Below are positions 25,702 through 34,148 of a DNA stretch of 64,000 bases, piece after piece. The notes beneath the pieces are model-generated. The model had not been told where the DNA came from. It did not search any database and saw only the letters and a program-made list of their open reading frames with translations. How positions within the stretch are numbered: the stretch's first letter is position 1; every line of letters starts with the position of its first letter. The position numbers were made by a program, and so were the translations under genes. This DNA is from Paenibacillus dokdonensis (GTDB lineage: Bacteria; Bacillota; Bacilli; Paenibacillales; Paenibacillaceae), in contig NZ_STGQ01000001.1 in assembly GCF_004916975.1 (NCBI RefSeq), positions 3,885,779 through 3,949,778 on the forward strand. The letters are read 5' to 3'.

Positions 25702-25718
25702 GTGGCAAACAAAAGAAA

Positions 25719-25751
25719 AACCTACAATCCGTATTGTAGGTCCAAAGGTTA
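25719..25751 (-). terminator. Terminator-like hairpin, minus strand
   Basis: ACCTACAAT and ATTGTAGGT form a 9-bp stem with a 4-nt loop, followed by TTTTTCTTTT on the minus strand. It probably ends transcripts coming from the stress-protein genes before the hisS promoter. Confidence 0.7.
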
Positions 25752-25865
25752 TATATTAAAAAAGGGGGTCATGCTTGTTATTATAAACAGGCTATATTAA
25801 GAGAGTGTGAATCTAATATTACAGTTATATTACAAACTGGAAAGCGCTTTATATATGATGTAATT
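25752..25865. other. AT-rich stretch without a clear gene
   Basis: Lies between two hairpins. It holds a 9-codon ORF on the plus strand (ATG at about 25773 after GGGGG, peptide MLVIINRLY) and a cre-like AAAGCGCTTT palindrome near 25842. Neither is convincing alone. Confidence 0.3.
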
Positions 25866-25903
25866 AGCTCTCCAACCCGCAATGAATGCGACATTGGAGA
25901 GCT
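25866..25903. terminator. Hairpin next to the stress-protein stop codon
   Basis: AGCTCTCCAA and TTGGAGAGCT form a perfect 10-bp stem with an 18-nt loop. The T-rich tail (TTTCTTCTT) follows on the plus strand, so it would work best for plus-strand transcription, although the adjacent gene is on the minus strand. Confidence 0.5.
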
Positions 25904-25909
25904 TTCTTC

Positions 25910-26383
25910 TTAGTCGAAAATTTCAACATAACCGCCATTATTGCGCAGTTTATCGAGCACTTCCGCGTAATCTTCATCTCTTACCTTACAGGATAGAACA
26001 TATTCCAGGTCATCATAATTATCCGCATTCAGATCAGCAATGCCAAGCACGGGCTCGTCCTGATCCATATCCCTGCGCGTTTCACGCTCCTCGGGAGGCT
26101 TATCCTCACTCTGACGGTAGATGTCATTCTCATCGTCCACAAGAGGCACTACCGGAGCGCCATAACCTGCACCAGGTACCCCTACCGCAGCTGAAGCACC
26201 GCCGGTATTCATGTTCCCCGCCATACTCACCGGCGCGATCGGCAGCAGGATATGTCTGTTTCCGTCGAGCGTCGTCCCTAAGCGACTGACTTCCAAATGT
26301 TCGGTATTCGTTCCGATCAATTTGGTTTTCGCGCTCACCGCGTCATCCTCATTCCTGAAGTAAGCTTGTATTTGCTTCGTCAT
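25910..26383 (-). CDS. YflT/GS17M-like general stress domain protein
   Basis: A 157-residue acidic, soluble protein. The start MTKQIQAYFRNEDDAVSAKTKLI and the C-terminal YVLSCKVRDEDYAEVLDKLRNNGGYVEI resemble halves of the ferredoxin-like fold seen in heat- and salt-induced general stress proteins of bacilli (YflT group). Between them lies a glycine- and alanine-rich linker with GVPGAGYGAPVVPLVDDEND. No catalytic motif is visible. AGGAGG lies 8 nt before the ATG at 26383. The PfpI-type stress protein gene is 91 nt upstream on the same strand, which supports a stress role. Family assignment is moderate. Confidence 0.6.
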   Translation of the reverse strand: MTKQIQAYFRNEDDAVSAKTKLIGTNTEHLEVSRLGTTLDGNRHILLPIAPVSMAGNMNTGGASAAVGVPGAGYGAPVVPLVDDENDIYRQSEDKPPEERETRRDMDQDEPVLGIADLNADNYDDLEYVLSCKVRDEDYAEVLDKLRNNGGYVEIFD

Positions 26384-26474
26384 GATCATTACCTCCTCAT
26401 TTTTAGGATTTTCGCAAATCCTTTTTAACATAATGAATCATAGGCCAAGCTTCAAAGCACTCCTATTTGATGGA

Positions 26475-26981
26475 TTACAGCACTTTCAGCAGTTCCCGGA
26501 CAAAGGCCGGTTCGTCTTTAGGAGTACGAGAAGTAATGTAGTTACCGTCCACGACAACCTCTTCGTCTTTAAATTCCGCGCCTGCATTGACCATATCATC
26601 TTGGAGCGGCGGATAAGAGGTAATCGTACGGTCTTTTAACAGATCGGCGCTCGCAAGAATTTGCGGGCCATGGCAGATAGCCGCTATGGGCTTCTTTGAG
26701 CCGTTCATTTCTTTTACAAATTTCAGTATGTCAGGATCCAAACGCAGATTCTCCGGAGAAGAACCACCCGGAATGACGACTGCTTCATAATCAGCCGCAT
26801 GAACCTCGGAAATGGATTTTTCAGCCGTGTAGGTTGCTTTTCCGTTTTTACCCTTCAACGTTTCGCCCTTCTGGAGTCCGATAATATCCGTTTCATGACC
26901 TGCTTTATTCACTTCATCATAAGGTACCTTCATTTCTGAATCTTCAAATGCGTTAGCCAGTAAAAAAGCAACTTTACTCAT
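26475..26981 (-). CDS. DJ-1/PfpI family protein (general stress protein 18-like)
   Basis: A 168-residue protein of the type 1 glutamine amidotransferase-like DJ-1/PfpI superfamily. The nucleophile elbow AAICHGPQ carries C103 and H104, E16 lies in the N-terminal FEDSEM, and VIPGGSSPENLR is the usual oxyanion loop. It is close in length and sequence pattern to YfkM (GSP18) of Bacillus subtilis. Members act as deglycases, chaperones or proteases; which applies here is not known. AAAGGAG precedes the ATG. It is followed by another probable stress protein. Confidence 0.88.
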   Translation of the reverse strand: MSKVAFLLANAFEDSEMKVPYDEVNKAGHETDIIGLQKGETLKGKNGKATYTAEKSISEVHAADYEAVVIPGGSSPENLRLDPDILKFVKEMNGSKKPIAAICHGPQILASADLLKDRTITSYPPLQDDMVNAGAEFKDEEVVVDGNYITSRTPKDEPAFVRELLKVL

Positions 26982-27072
26982 GGATTTCGATCTCCTTTCA
27001 GGTTGTTGTCTTGTTATTACCCTAATACGAATGCTTTATAACACATGAATCCATGCTCGAAGAGATTACATC

Positions 27073-27114
27073 AAAAAAAAAGAGTCAGGTTCTCCATAAA
27101 GGAAACCTGACTCT
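27073..27114 (-). terminator. Terminator of the relA-dtd operon
   Basis: AGAGTCAGGTT and AACCTGACTCT form an 11-bp stem (27081-27114), followed by a long T-run on the minus strand. Confidence 0.9.
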
Positions 27115-27135
27115 TTATATTCGTACCAGCAACGC

Positions 27136-27297
27136 TTAACGTAATTGGTACGGTGATGATCCTTTTCCTTTGCTGTAACCATTCCAGAGTGGAAAAGGAA
27201 TTTCGCCAGCCCGTTCCAGCTTGACTGCTTCCTTAACGGATTCAAGCGGGATCAGCGGCATCAATTTCAGTGCAAATGCATGGGAAGATTGACGCAT
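27136..27297 (-). CDS. Small hypothetical protein (53 residues) after dtd
   Basis: A possible small gene starting at ATG 27297, with AAAGGAG 10 nt upstream, and ending just before the operon terminator. The peptide begins MRQSSHAFALKLMPLIPLES and ends with a basic, glycine- and serine-rich tail (KGKGSSPYQLR). A longer frame back to 27354 lacks good spacing to its ribosome site. I do not recognise the sequence. Its position, closing the relA-dtd operon with its own ribosome site, is the main support. Confidence 0.45.
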   Translation of the reverse strand: MRQSSHAFALKLMPLIPLESVKEAVKLERAGEIPFPLWNGYSKGKGSSPYQLR

Positions 27298-27363
27298 AAA
27301 ATGACGGCTCCTTTGGATAAAAGGCTGATGTTCTATGATCAGCATTCCCTCCAAAACACTTTT

Positions 27364-27813
27364 CTATGCCGTTGTTTTGCTGTCAATGATCAGTGTAACC
27401 GGTCCCCAATTGGTAAAGGTTACATCCATCATTTCTCCAAATCGTCCGGTCGCTACCTCCAAGCCCTTTGCAGTCAGCTCACTATTAAAACGTTCATAAA
27501 GTGCTAGTGCGGCACCGGGTTTGGCGGCTGCCATAAAGTTGGGACGCTTCCCTTTGCGGGAGTCGCCGTACAATGTAAACTGCGAGACGGACAGGACACC
27601 ACCGCCCACATCCGTTACACTGAAGTTCATTTTGCCATCCTCATCCTCGAAAATACGCAAACCGGCAACCTTGTCAGCCAAATACTGCGCATCTTTGTCC
27701 GTGTCTTCATGGGTAACACCCACAAGCACCATCAACCCCTGGCTGATTTGTCCAGTGACTTCCCCGTTAACCGTAACTTGTGCTTCCTTGCAGCGTTGAA
27801 CAACAACTCTCAT
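27364..27813 (-). CDS. dtd: D-aminoacyl-tRNA deacylase
   Basis: A 149-residue enzyme that removes D-amino acids (and glycine from tRNA-Ala) wrongly attached to tRNA. The family motifs are visible: MRVVVQRCKEAQVTVNGEV at the start, SVSQFTLYGD in the active site, and the C-terminal NWGPVTLIID, the GP-containing cross-subunit motif of the dimer. It lies 36 nt after relA on the same strand, the same order as in Bacillus subtilis (yrvI). Confidence 0.96.
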   Translation of the reverse strand: MRVVVQRCKEAQVTVNGEVTGQISQGLMVLVGVTHEDTDKDAQYLADKVAGLRIFEDEDGKMNFSVTDVGGGVLSVSQFTLYGDSRKGKRPNFMAAAKPGAALALYERFNSELTAKGLEVATGRFGEMMDVTFTNWGPVTLIIDSKTTA

Positions 27814-27849
27814 GCGGGTGTACTATGCTCCTTTAATCAACTTGAATTA

Positions 27850-30027
27850 TTACTGAATAATCCGGTGCACCGTATAGACATCTTTCACACGCTTGATCCG
27901 TTCTACGACGGAATGCAAATGATCGGTATTGCGGATCAAAATAGTCATGTGGATTAGCGCCATTTTATTTTTATCCGATCGTCCGGTGACAGCAGAAATA
28001 TTCGTCTTGCTTTCCGATACGGCCTGGAGAACCTCGTTGAGCAAGCCATTGCGGTCATGTCCTGTAATCTCAATATCGACACTGTAGTTTGCTTCGATTT
28101 CCGTTTCCCATTCCACTTCAATCACGCGTGCTGCTTCCTCCCCATCATCCGTGGTCGGAAGATTCGGACAATCCGACCGATGGACAGACACGCCACGTCC
28201 GCGGGTTACATATCCTACAATATCGTCTCCTGGCACCGGATTACAGCAGCGGGCAAAGCGGACAAGCAGGTTGTCGATTCCCTTCACACGAACACCATTG
28301 GTCGGTCGCGATCTTTTCTCCGTAGGAACCTTGATCTCCTTCTTCTCGGAAGTCAGCTCCAGCAGACTTGCTTCTTCCTGCTCTTTGCGGAGACGCTCGG
28401 TCAGACGTGTGCAGATCTGGGCTGCCGTAATGCCGCCGAAGCCAATGCCTGAAAGCATATCTTCGATATCATTAAAGGCAAATTTCTTGGCTACCTCCAG
28501 CAGTTTATCATCCGTTGTCCATTCGGAAGGATCCAGTCCGCGGTTCTTCAGCTCGCGTTCAACCATATCGCGGCCTTTTTCCACATTCTCTTCGCGTTTC
28601 TCCTTCTTGAACCACTGCTTGATTTTGCTTCGAGCGTGAGAGGATTGGGCAATTTTCAGCCAGTCTCCACTAGGCCCATAAGAATGCTTCGAAGTCAGGA
28701 TCTCCACGATGTCGCCTGTTTTCAGGCGATGATCCAGCGGCACGATCCGTCCGTTCACCTTGGCGCCGATGGTGCGGTTGCCGACTTCCGTATGAATCCG
28801 GTAAGCAAAATCCAGCGGCACAGAGCCTGAAGGAAGCTCAACGACTTCCCCTTTCGGAGTAAAGACAAACACGAGGTCCGAGAAGAAATCCATCTTGAGG
28901 GATTCCACAAACTCGGATGCGTCCTTCGCTTCATGCTGAAGCTCCAGAATCTCCCGGAAAAATGTCATTTTATTCTCGAAGTTGCCCCCTGGTGATGTGC
29001 CTTCCTTGTACGCCCAGTGCGCCGCGATACCGTATTCAGCGGTGCGGTGCATTTCCGTGGTACGGATCTGTACTTCCGTTGGTTCCCCGTTCGGACCTAC
29101 CACCGTTGTATGCAGCGATTGATACATGTTTGCTTTTGGCATAGCTATATAATCTTTAAACCGTCCAGGCATCGGTTTCCACAAGGTATGGATAATGCCC
29201 AACGTGGCATAGCAGTCTTTGATATTGTCCACAATAATACGGATAGCAATCAAATCATAAATCTCATTGAACTGCTTGTTCTTCGTCGTCATTTTATTAA
29301 AAACGCTGTAAATATGCTTTGGCCTGCCTGACAAATCCCCCTCGATACCCATTTCATCCAGCTTTTCACTGATGCGGGAAATCACGGTGTCAACAAACTG
29401 TTCGCGTTCAGCGCGCTTTTTATGAATCAAATTGGCGATACGGTAATACTGCTGTGGATTCAAGTATCGAAGCGAAAGATCTTCCATTTCGCTCTTGATT
29501 GCCGAAATACCAAGACGATCTGCGATCGGACAGAAAATCTCCAGCGTCTCGTAAGCAATTCGCCGCTGGCTTTCTTCTGATTGGTATTTCAGTGTACGCA
29601 TATTATGGAGCCGGTCGGCCAGTTTGATCACAATTACGCGGATGTCCTGCGCCATAGCGATGAACATCTTGCGATAATTCTCATTCTGCTGTTCTTCCTT
29701 GGAACGGAATTGGATACGCTCCAGCTTGGTCAGCCCATCAACCAACATCGCACAGGCATTGCCGAACTTGTCGCGGATCTCTTCCAGCGATACGGTTGTA
29801 TCCTCAACGACATCATGCAGCAGTGCGGCGACAATGGAGGTTGTATCCATCATCAGGTTCACGACAATATCTGCAACCGCAAGCGGATGCAGAATATAGG
29901 GTTCGCCGGATTTGCGGACCTGGCCATGATGGGCTTGATCTGCGAAATTATAGGCTTCCCGAATGCGGTCCAAATCTGGATCTTTTATATAGGCTCCAGC
30001 CTTTTCAAGTAATCGCTCTATGCCCAT
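27850..30027 (-). CDS. relA: Bifunctional (p)ppGpp synthetase/hydrolase
   Basis: A 725-residue RelA/SpoT homologue that makes and breaks the stringent-response alarmone. From MGIERLLEKAG the domains are: HD hydrolase (LLHDVVEDT, His-Asp at 71-72), nucleotidyltransferase with YQSLHTTVVGPNG, TGS (DFFSDLVFVFTPKGEVVELPSGSVPLDFAYRIHTEVG), a zinc-finger/helical region with RFARCCNPVPGDDIVGYVTRGRGVSVHR, and a C-terminal ACT domain. A longer frame to 30183 exists but lacks a start with a ribosome site and is not like the family; ATG 30027 is the standard start. dtd follows. Confidence 0.96.
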   Translation of the reverse strand: MGIERLLEKAGAYIKDPDLDRIREAYNFADQAHHGQVRKSGEPYILHPLAVADIVVNLMMDTTSIVAALLHDVVEDTTVSLEEIRDKFGNACAMLVDGLTKLERIQFRSKEEQQNENYRKMFIAMAQDIRVIVIKLADRLHNMRTLKYQSEESQRRIAYETLEIFCPIADRLGISAIKSEMEDLSLRYLNPQQYYRIANLIHKKRAEREQFVDTVISRISEKLDEMGIEGDLSGRPKHIYSVFNKMTTKNKQFNEIYDLIAIRIIVDNIKDCYATLGIIHTLWKPMPGRFKDYIAMPKANMYQSLHTTVVGPNGEPTEVQIRTTEMHRTAEYGIAAHWAYKEGTSPGGNFENKMTFFREILELQHEAKDASEFVESLKMDFFSDLVFVFTPKGEVVELPSGSVPLDFAYRIHTEVGNRTIGAKVNGRIVPLDHRLKTGDIVEILTSKHSYGPSGDWLKIAQSSHARSKIKQWFKKEKREENVEKGRDMVERELKNRGLDPSEWTTDDKLLEVAKKFAFNDIEDMLSGIGFGGITAAQICTRLTERLRKEQEEASLLELTSEKKEIKVPTEKRSRPTNGVRVKGIDNLLVRFARCCNPVPGDDIVGYVTRGRGVSVHRSDCPNLPTTDDGEEAARVIEVEWETEIEANYSVDIEITGHDRNGLLNEVLQAVSESKTNISAVTGRSDKNKMALIHMTILIRNTDHLHSVVERIKRVKDVYTVHRIIQ

Positions 30028-30226
30028 TCTAGTCGTTTCCGTTTCCCTTCTATATGAAATAGAACCCGCTGACGTTTCATCTTTAGCAGGTTCCCGGTTC
30101 AAACAAGATTTTATATAATTATGACGCTTGAAAGGCTCTACGTCAATATTTCTTGCCAGGAACAGGAAGCGCTGGGGCAACAAACTTGATTTTTTGACAT
30201 TTCCTCATTTTTTGATAAAAAAATGA

Positions 30227-30255
30227 TTGAAAAATGTCGGTTTTCTGGCTAATCT
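30227..30255 (+). promoter_or_regulatory. Promoter of the uracil permease gene
   Basis: TTGAAA (30227-30232), 17-nt spacer, TAATCT (30250-30255), about 50 nt before the start codon. No PyrR-type anti-antiterminator is seen. Confidence 0.6.
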
Positions 30256-30304
30256 AGATTGAATGCAATTCGAGATATGAAATCTTTTATTGGGAGTGAG
30301 CTTA

Positions 30305-31609
30305 TTGCAACGCGAAATTCAAGTTAATGAAAGGCTTCCCTTGGGTCCGGGATTCCTTCTCAGCCTGCAGCACCTGTTCGCCATGTTCGGAAGTACGGTG
30401 CTCGTACCAAACCTGTTTCATGTAGACCCTGGTATGATTTTGCTAATGAACGGAATCGGAACCCTGCTTTACATTTTGATCTGCCGCGGAAAAATTCCCG
30501 CATACCTCGGTTCAAGCTTCGCCTTTATTGCTCCGGTACAATCCGTCTTGTTAGATAATACGGACAATTACCCGCTAGCGCTCGGTGCCTTTATCGTAAC
30601 CGGTATCATCTTTGTCGCTGTCGGACTTATTGTACAGTATGCCGGAACCCGCTGGATTGATGTCGTGTTCCCTCCCGCTGCCATGGGTGCCATTGTTGCT
30701 ACCATCGGCCTTGAACTCGTTCCAACCGCAGCCGGTATGGCTGGAATTATTCCACAGGGTGGTGCATCGGCGGATTGGTTCAACCCCAATGCCGTCATCC
30801 TCTCCATGACGACACTCGGCGTTACCGTCATCGGAGCGGTACTGTTCCGCGGTTTCCCTAAAATCATCCACATTCTGATTGGTATTGTGACTGGGTATGT
30901 TATGGCTTACTTTATGCCTGGCATGATTAACAAGGGAGCTATTGCAGACGCTCATTTCTTCTCCGCCCCTACCTTAACGCCCCCTGTCTTTGATATGACG
31001 GCAATACTCACCATCATTCCTGTATCTCTCGTCGTTATCGTTGAACACATCGGACATCTGCTTGTGACCAGTAATATCGTTGGCAAAGACTTGTCCAAGG
31101 ATCCCGGACTTAACCGATCCCTTCTGGGTAACGGTATTTCCACCATTATTTCCGGATTCGTGGGCTCCACTCCCAATACGACTTATGGGGAAAATATCGG
31201 TGTCATGGCATTAACCAAGGTTTACTCCGTGTTTGTCATTGGTGGTGCCGCAATCATTGCAATACTGCTTTCTTTCTCAGGAACTTTCTCCTCTATCATT
31301 TCCAACATTCCTGTACCTGTCATGGGCGGCGTGTCATTGCTTCTGTTCGGCGTCATTGCAGCTTCTGGTCTGCGGATTTTCGTTGAGCAAAAGGTCGATT
31401 TCTCCAAGCCAACCAACATGCTGCTTGCCACGCTCGTGCTGGTAGTCGGCATCAGCGGCGTACAGCTGGATATTGGCAACGTTCATTTGAAAGGTATGGC
31501 ACTGGCTACGATTGTAGGCATTGTACTCAGCCTGTTCTTCAAACTGATCGAGGTGCTGGGACTTTCTAACGATAAAGACGACGAGCTTGTCGAAAAGATT
31601 CCTGACTAA
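30305..31609 (+). CDS. Uracil permease, NCS2 family
   Basis: A 434-residue membrane transporter of the UraA/PyrP type, importing uracil with protons. It begins REIQVNERLPLGPGFLLSLQHLFAMFGSTVLVP, the classic start of bacterial uracil permeases. Further signs are GSSFAFIAPVQSVL, VEHIGHLLVTSNIVGKDLSKDPGLNRSLLGNG (with the key glutamate of membrane segment 8) and GSTPNTTYGENIGVMALTKVYSV. A TTG start at 30305 is set by GGGAG 8 nt upstream. It is monocistronic, facing away from relA, and ends in a strong terminator. No pyr genes adjoin it. Confidence 0.92.
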   Translation: MQREIQVNERLPLGPGFLLSLQHLFAMFGSTVLVPNLFHVDPGMILLMNGIGTLLYILICRGKIPAYLGSSFAFIAPVQSVLLDNTDNYPLALGAFIVTGIIFVAVGLIVQYAGTRWIDVVFPPAAMGAIVATIGLELVPTAAGMAGIIPQGGASADWFNPNAVILSMTTLGVTVIGAVLFRGFPKIIHILIGIVTGYVMAYFMPGMINKGAIADAHFFSAPTLTPPVFDMTAILTIIPVSLVVIVEHIGHLLVTSNIVGKDLSKDPGLNRSLLGNGISTIISGFVGSTPNTTYGENIGVMALTKVYSVFVIGGAAIIAILLSFSGTFSSIISNIPVPVMGGVSLLLFGVIAASGLRIFVEQKVDFSKPTNMLLATLVLVVGISGVQLDIGNVHLKGMALATIVGIVLSLFFKLIEVLGLSNDKDDELVEKIPD

Positions 31610-31613
31610 CCAT

Positions 31614-31663
31614 AAAAAAGAGCCGGACAAGCCCCTGTCAGGGAGCGCTGCCGGCTCTTTTTT
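31614..31663. terminator. Bidirectional terminator between the uracil permease and DUF4127 genes
   Basis: AAAAAGAGCCGG and CCGGCTCTTTTTT form a stem with T-runs on both strands, serving the two converging genes. Confidence 0.9.
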
Positions 31664-31707
31664 CATCATTTTAGATGTATAAATCCTTCTGTGATAGAGT
31701 ATATCAG

Positions 31708-33243
31708 CTAGTGTTCGGAGAGATGATAGCGTACGCTCAGGCCTACTTCAAAGGTCCGGTTCCATGGCATATAGCAATCCGTGATTTCAACGCGGCCCTT
31801 GCCTCCGTTTACTCGTTCCTCCAGCTCTTGAGCAACCCGCTTCCTCACCATCCGGGAAACTTCGCCTCTCTGACCATCCAGCTCGAATTTGCTGAGCCCC
31901 ATCGCTTCGACTTCACCCAGGTTCAGTCCCATCCTTACAACGGAACAATAGCAGAGGTCTTCCGCATAGCGCAGCGCCAAGAAATCCAGATGCTGTGAAG
32001 TCCGCCCGAAATGCAGGTACAGCATCGATTGGGCGATGACGGTTCCAAGTGTATTCGAGCTTGTATTCCAGCCGGCATAACCGGCAAGGTCAAATAGCAT
32101 TTCCTTTTGTTTCAGCAGCTTAACCAGCTTCTGATCTGCGCCATTGGCGTATCCTACATCGGCTGCAGCCACAGGCTTGCCTTTGTGACGCAGCATATAA
32201 TTACCATACTCCACCAGCTCGATAATATTCCGATATACATCATAGCTGAAGAAAGCATGCTTCTGTGATTCGGCTTCCATCATTGTTTCCCCGGGCGTAT
32301 TCACAATCAGAATCAGGTCTGCCTCTTCCGCAGAGGACGTAATTAGGCCGCCGGCGGCCATAATCTGATACTTCAAGCTTTCGTAAAAGAATCGATCCTC
32401 ATATAACGGTGTCACAAACGGCCCCTGCACCGCCGACATCCGCGGATACACGAGCGGTACTTTGTGCTTACTGTCATTTATCATTCTGGCCAGGAGGGTG
32501 CATCCAACCTCGTCCGCACCTGGGTACATATAGGTTGTAAGCTCCAGATCAAGCTCCGAAATCATGGCTCTTACCTTCTGCTGATCCTTGGCGGTATGGC
32601 CATATGGCGCCGAGTCATCCTGAGGAAAAATCATAAAATCGATGAGCCCCTCTGCAATCAGATCAAGAACATCACGGATCACACCAATATTGACGGATCT
32701 GCGGTGCATATAATCCTCCAGGATTTCAGCTGGAAGACGCCGCTCGATATCTGACAGTTCCTCCAGTTCTTCTCCCGTTGCAATTCCCAGCTCCGAACGA
32801 TGGCTGATCAACCCTTTCCGGAAAATCTCCCGTCCCCAATCGGCGTAGTAATCAGGTTCCTCATCGGCAATCGAATATTGCGGACAGCGCATAATGAGCT
32901 GAAAGGCAAATATTTTGAGATCCGGATTCCTCTCTTTCAAACTCCGTAGTCTCTGAAGTCGCTCTGCCACTTGCGGATGCTCCAGATCATGCAGTCTCGA
33001 AGGAATAATGCCGCCGTACAGCAATGTATCGAGAGAAATGACTGCTCCATCCGCATCCATAGACTGCTCTTCCAGCCAGCTCCAGAGCCGGTCTGTGTCC
33101 CCTGGTCTTTTTTTGAGCCCCATCATCTCCATCGGTGGACGTGCCATATGAATTCCTGTTCCTTGTGCAAGCAGGTAGGGAAATTCATAATTGCACGGCC
33201 GTTCATCCAGTGGAACAAATGCGATTTTGTCCAGTTTCCCCAT
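31708..33243 (-). CDS. DUF4127 family protein
   Basis: A 511-residue protein of DUF4127, a family without a known reaction. The start MGKLDKIAFVPLDERPCNYEFPYLLAQ is typical. Other possible active-site stretches are ISLDTLLYGGIIPSRLH, FPQDDSAPYGHTAKDQ and ADVGYANGADQKLV; the several aspartates and histidines suggest a metal-dependent hydrolase or glycosidase-like enzyme, which is inference. There is no signal peptide. The ATG at 33243 follows AAAGGGAG; a longer frame running into the permease gene is rejected. It is the last gene of the ABC importer operon, 59 nt after the second permease, so it probably processes the imported sugar. Confidence 0.85.
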   Translation of the reverse strand: MGKLDKIAFVPLDERPCNYEFPYLLAQGTGIHMARPPMEMMGLKKRPGDTDRLWSWLEEQSMDADGAVISLDTLLYGGIIPSRLHDLEHPQVAERLQRLRSLKERNPDLKIFAFQLIMRCPQYSIADEEPDYYADWGREIFRKGLISHRSELGIATGEELEELSDIERRLPAEILEDYMHRRSVNIGVIRDVLDLIAEGLIDFMIFPQDDSAPYGHTAKDQQKVRAMISELDLELTTYMYPGADEVGCTLLARMINDSKHKVPLVYPRMSAVQGPFVTPLYEDRFFYESLKYQIMAAGGLITSSAEEADLILIVNTPGETMMEAESQKHAFFSYDVYRNIIELVEYGNYMLRHKGKPVAAADVGYANGADQKLVKLLKQKEMLFDLAGYAGWNTSSNTLGTVIAQSMLYLHFGRTSQHLDFLALRYAEDLCYCSVVRMGLNLGEVEAMGLSKFELDGQRGEVSRMVRKRVAQELEERVNGGKGRVEITDCYMPWNRTFEVGLSVRYHLSEH

Positions 33244-33302
33244 CGTTGTTAGCTCCCTTTGGGCTTGATTATAGTCAATATTCCCTTCCAATGTTTTAAT
33301 GT

Positions 33303-34148
33303 CTATCCCTTCACAGCCCCTGCAATGCCTTCCATATAATAGCGCTGGGTGAACAGGAATACGGTGATAATCGGAATTACAGAAATCATAGTACCTGCTG
33401 CGATCCAACCAAAATTATAGGAAAATTGTCCGTTCAAAAAGGTCAGTGCTGCGGCAAGCGGGTATTTTTGCGGATCGTCAAGCACGACAATCGGCCACAG
33501 AAAGTTATTCCAGAAAGCCATCATCTCGAGCAGGGAAATCACCGCAATGGCCGGTTTAACGAGCGGTAGAACCAGCTGCAGCCAAATCCGGAATTCAGAC
33601 GCGCCGTCCATTTTGCCCGAATCACGAATATCCGATGGAATACCAAGGAAGGTCTGACGCATCAGAAAAATATTAAATACGGATACGGCGGAGGGCAAGA
33701 CCACACCCAGGAAAGAACCCGTCAAGTGAAGCCACTGAATGGTTAAATAATGTACGATCATCGCTGTGGAAGACGGAATGACCATCGTGGCGATCAGCAG
33801 TGTAAATACCAGGTTTCTGCCTTTAAAGCGAAAGGTCGCGAGCGGATAGGCTGTCAGAGCAGCCAGAATCACATTGAAAATCACGCCTAGAGCTGTAATA
33901 ACCACCGTATTATAAATGTATTTCGGAAAATTCATAAACTGCCAAACTTTCACGTAGTTATCGAAATCAATAAACGTCGGCAATATGGCCGGAGGATTGG
34001 AGAACACATTTTTGCCCGGCATGAGCGAAACGCTGAGCAGCCACAAAAACGGTCCCATCATAAACAATGCGAGCGCCAGCAGCAATGTATAAACAACCGC
34101 CAGCCGAATTCCGGCAATCCATTTTTTCGGTCGAAGGGTCGCACTCAT
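33303..34148 (-). CDS. Sugar ABC transporter permease, MalG-type
   Basis: A permease of about 281 residues with six membrane segments. The EAA loop that docks on the ATPase is visible as DSGKMDGASEFRIWLQLVLPLVKPAIAVI (about residues 185-210). The N-terminus has a cytoplasmic basic stretch before the first membrane helix. Its start overlaps the stop of the MalF-type partner, showing tight coupling. No ATPase gene lies in the operon; as is common in Paenibacillus, a shared MsmX-like ATPase elsewhere would energise it. Confidence 0.92.
   Translation of the reverse strand: MSATLRPKKWIAGIRLAVVYTLLLALALFMMGPFLWLLSVSLMPGKNVFSNPPAILPTFIDFDNYVKVWQFMNFPKYIYNTVVITALGVIFNVILAALTAYPLATFRFKGRNLVFTLLIATMVIPSSTAMIVHYLTIQWLHLTGSFLGVVLPSAVSVFNIFLMRQTFLGIPSDIRDSGKMDGASEFRIWLQLVLPLVKPAIAVISLLEMMAFWNNFLWPIVVLDDPQKYPLAAALTFLNGQFSYNFGWIAAGTMISVIPIITVFLFTQRYYMEGIAGAVKG

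Noticed and set aside
30028..30183. N-terminal extension of RelA
   Set aside because: The frame stays open upstream of ATG 30027, but the added residues are unlike the family and no ribosome site precedes them.
33244..33408. N-terminal extension of the DUF4127 protein
   Set aside because: It would overlap the permease gene; ATG 33243 has a good ribosome site and the family's usual start.
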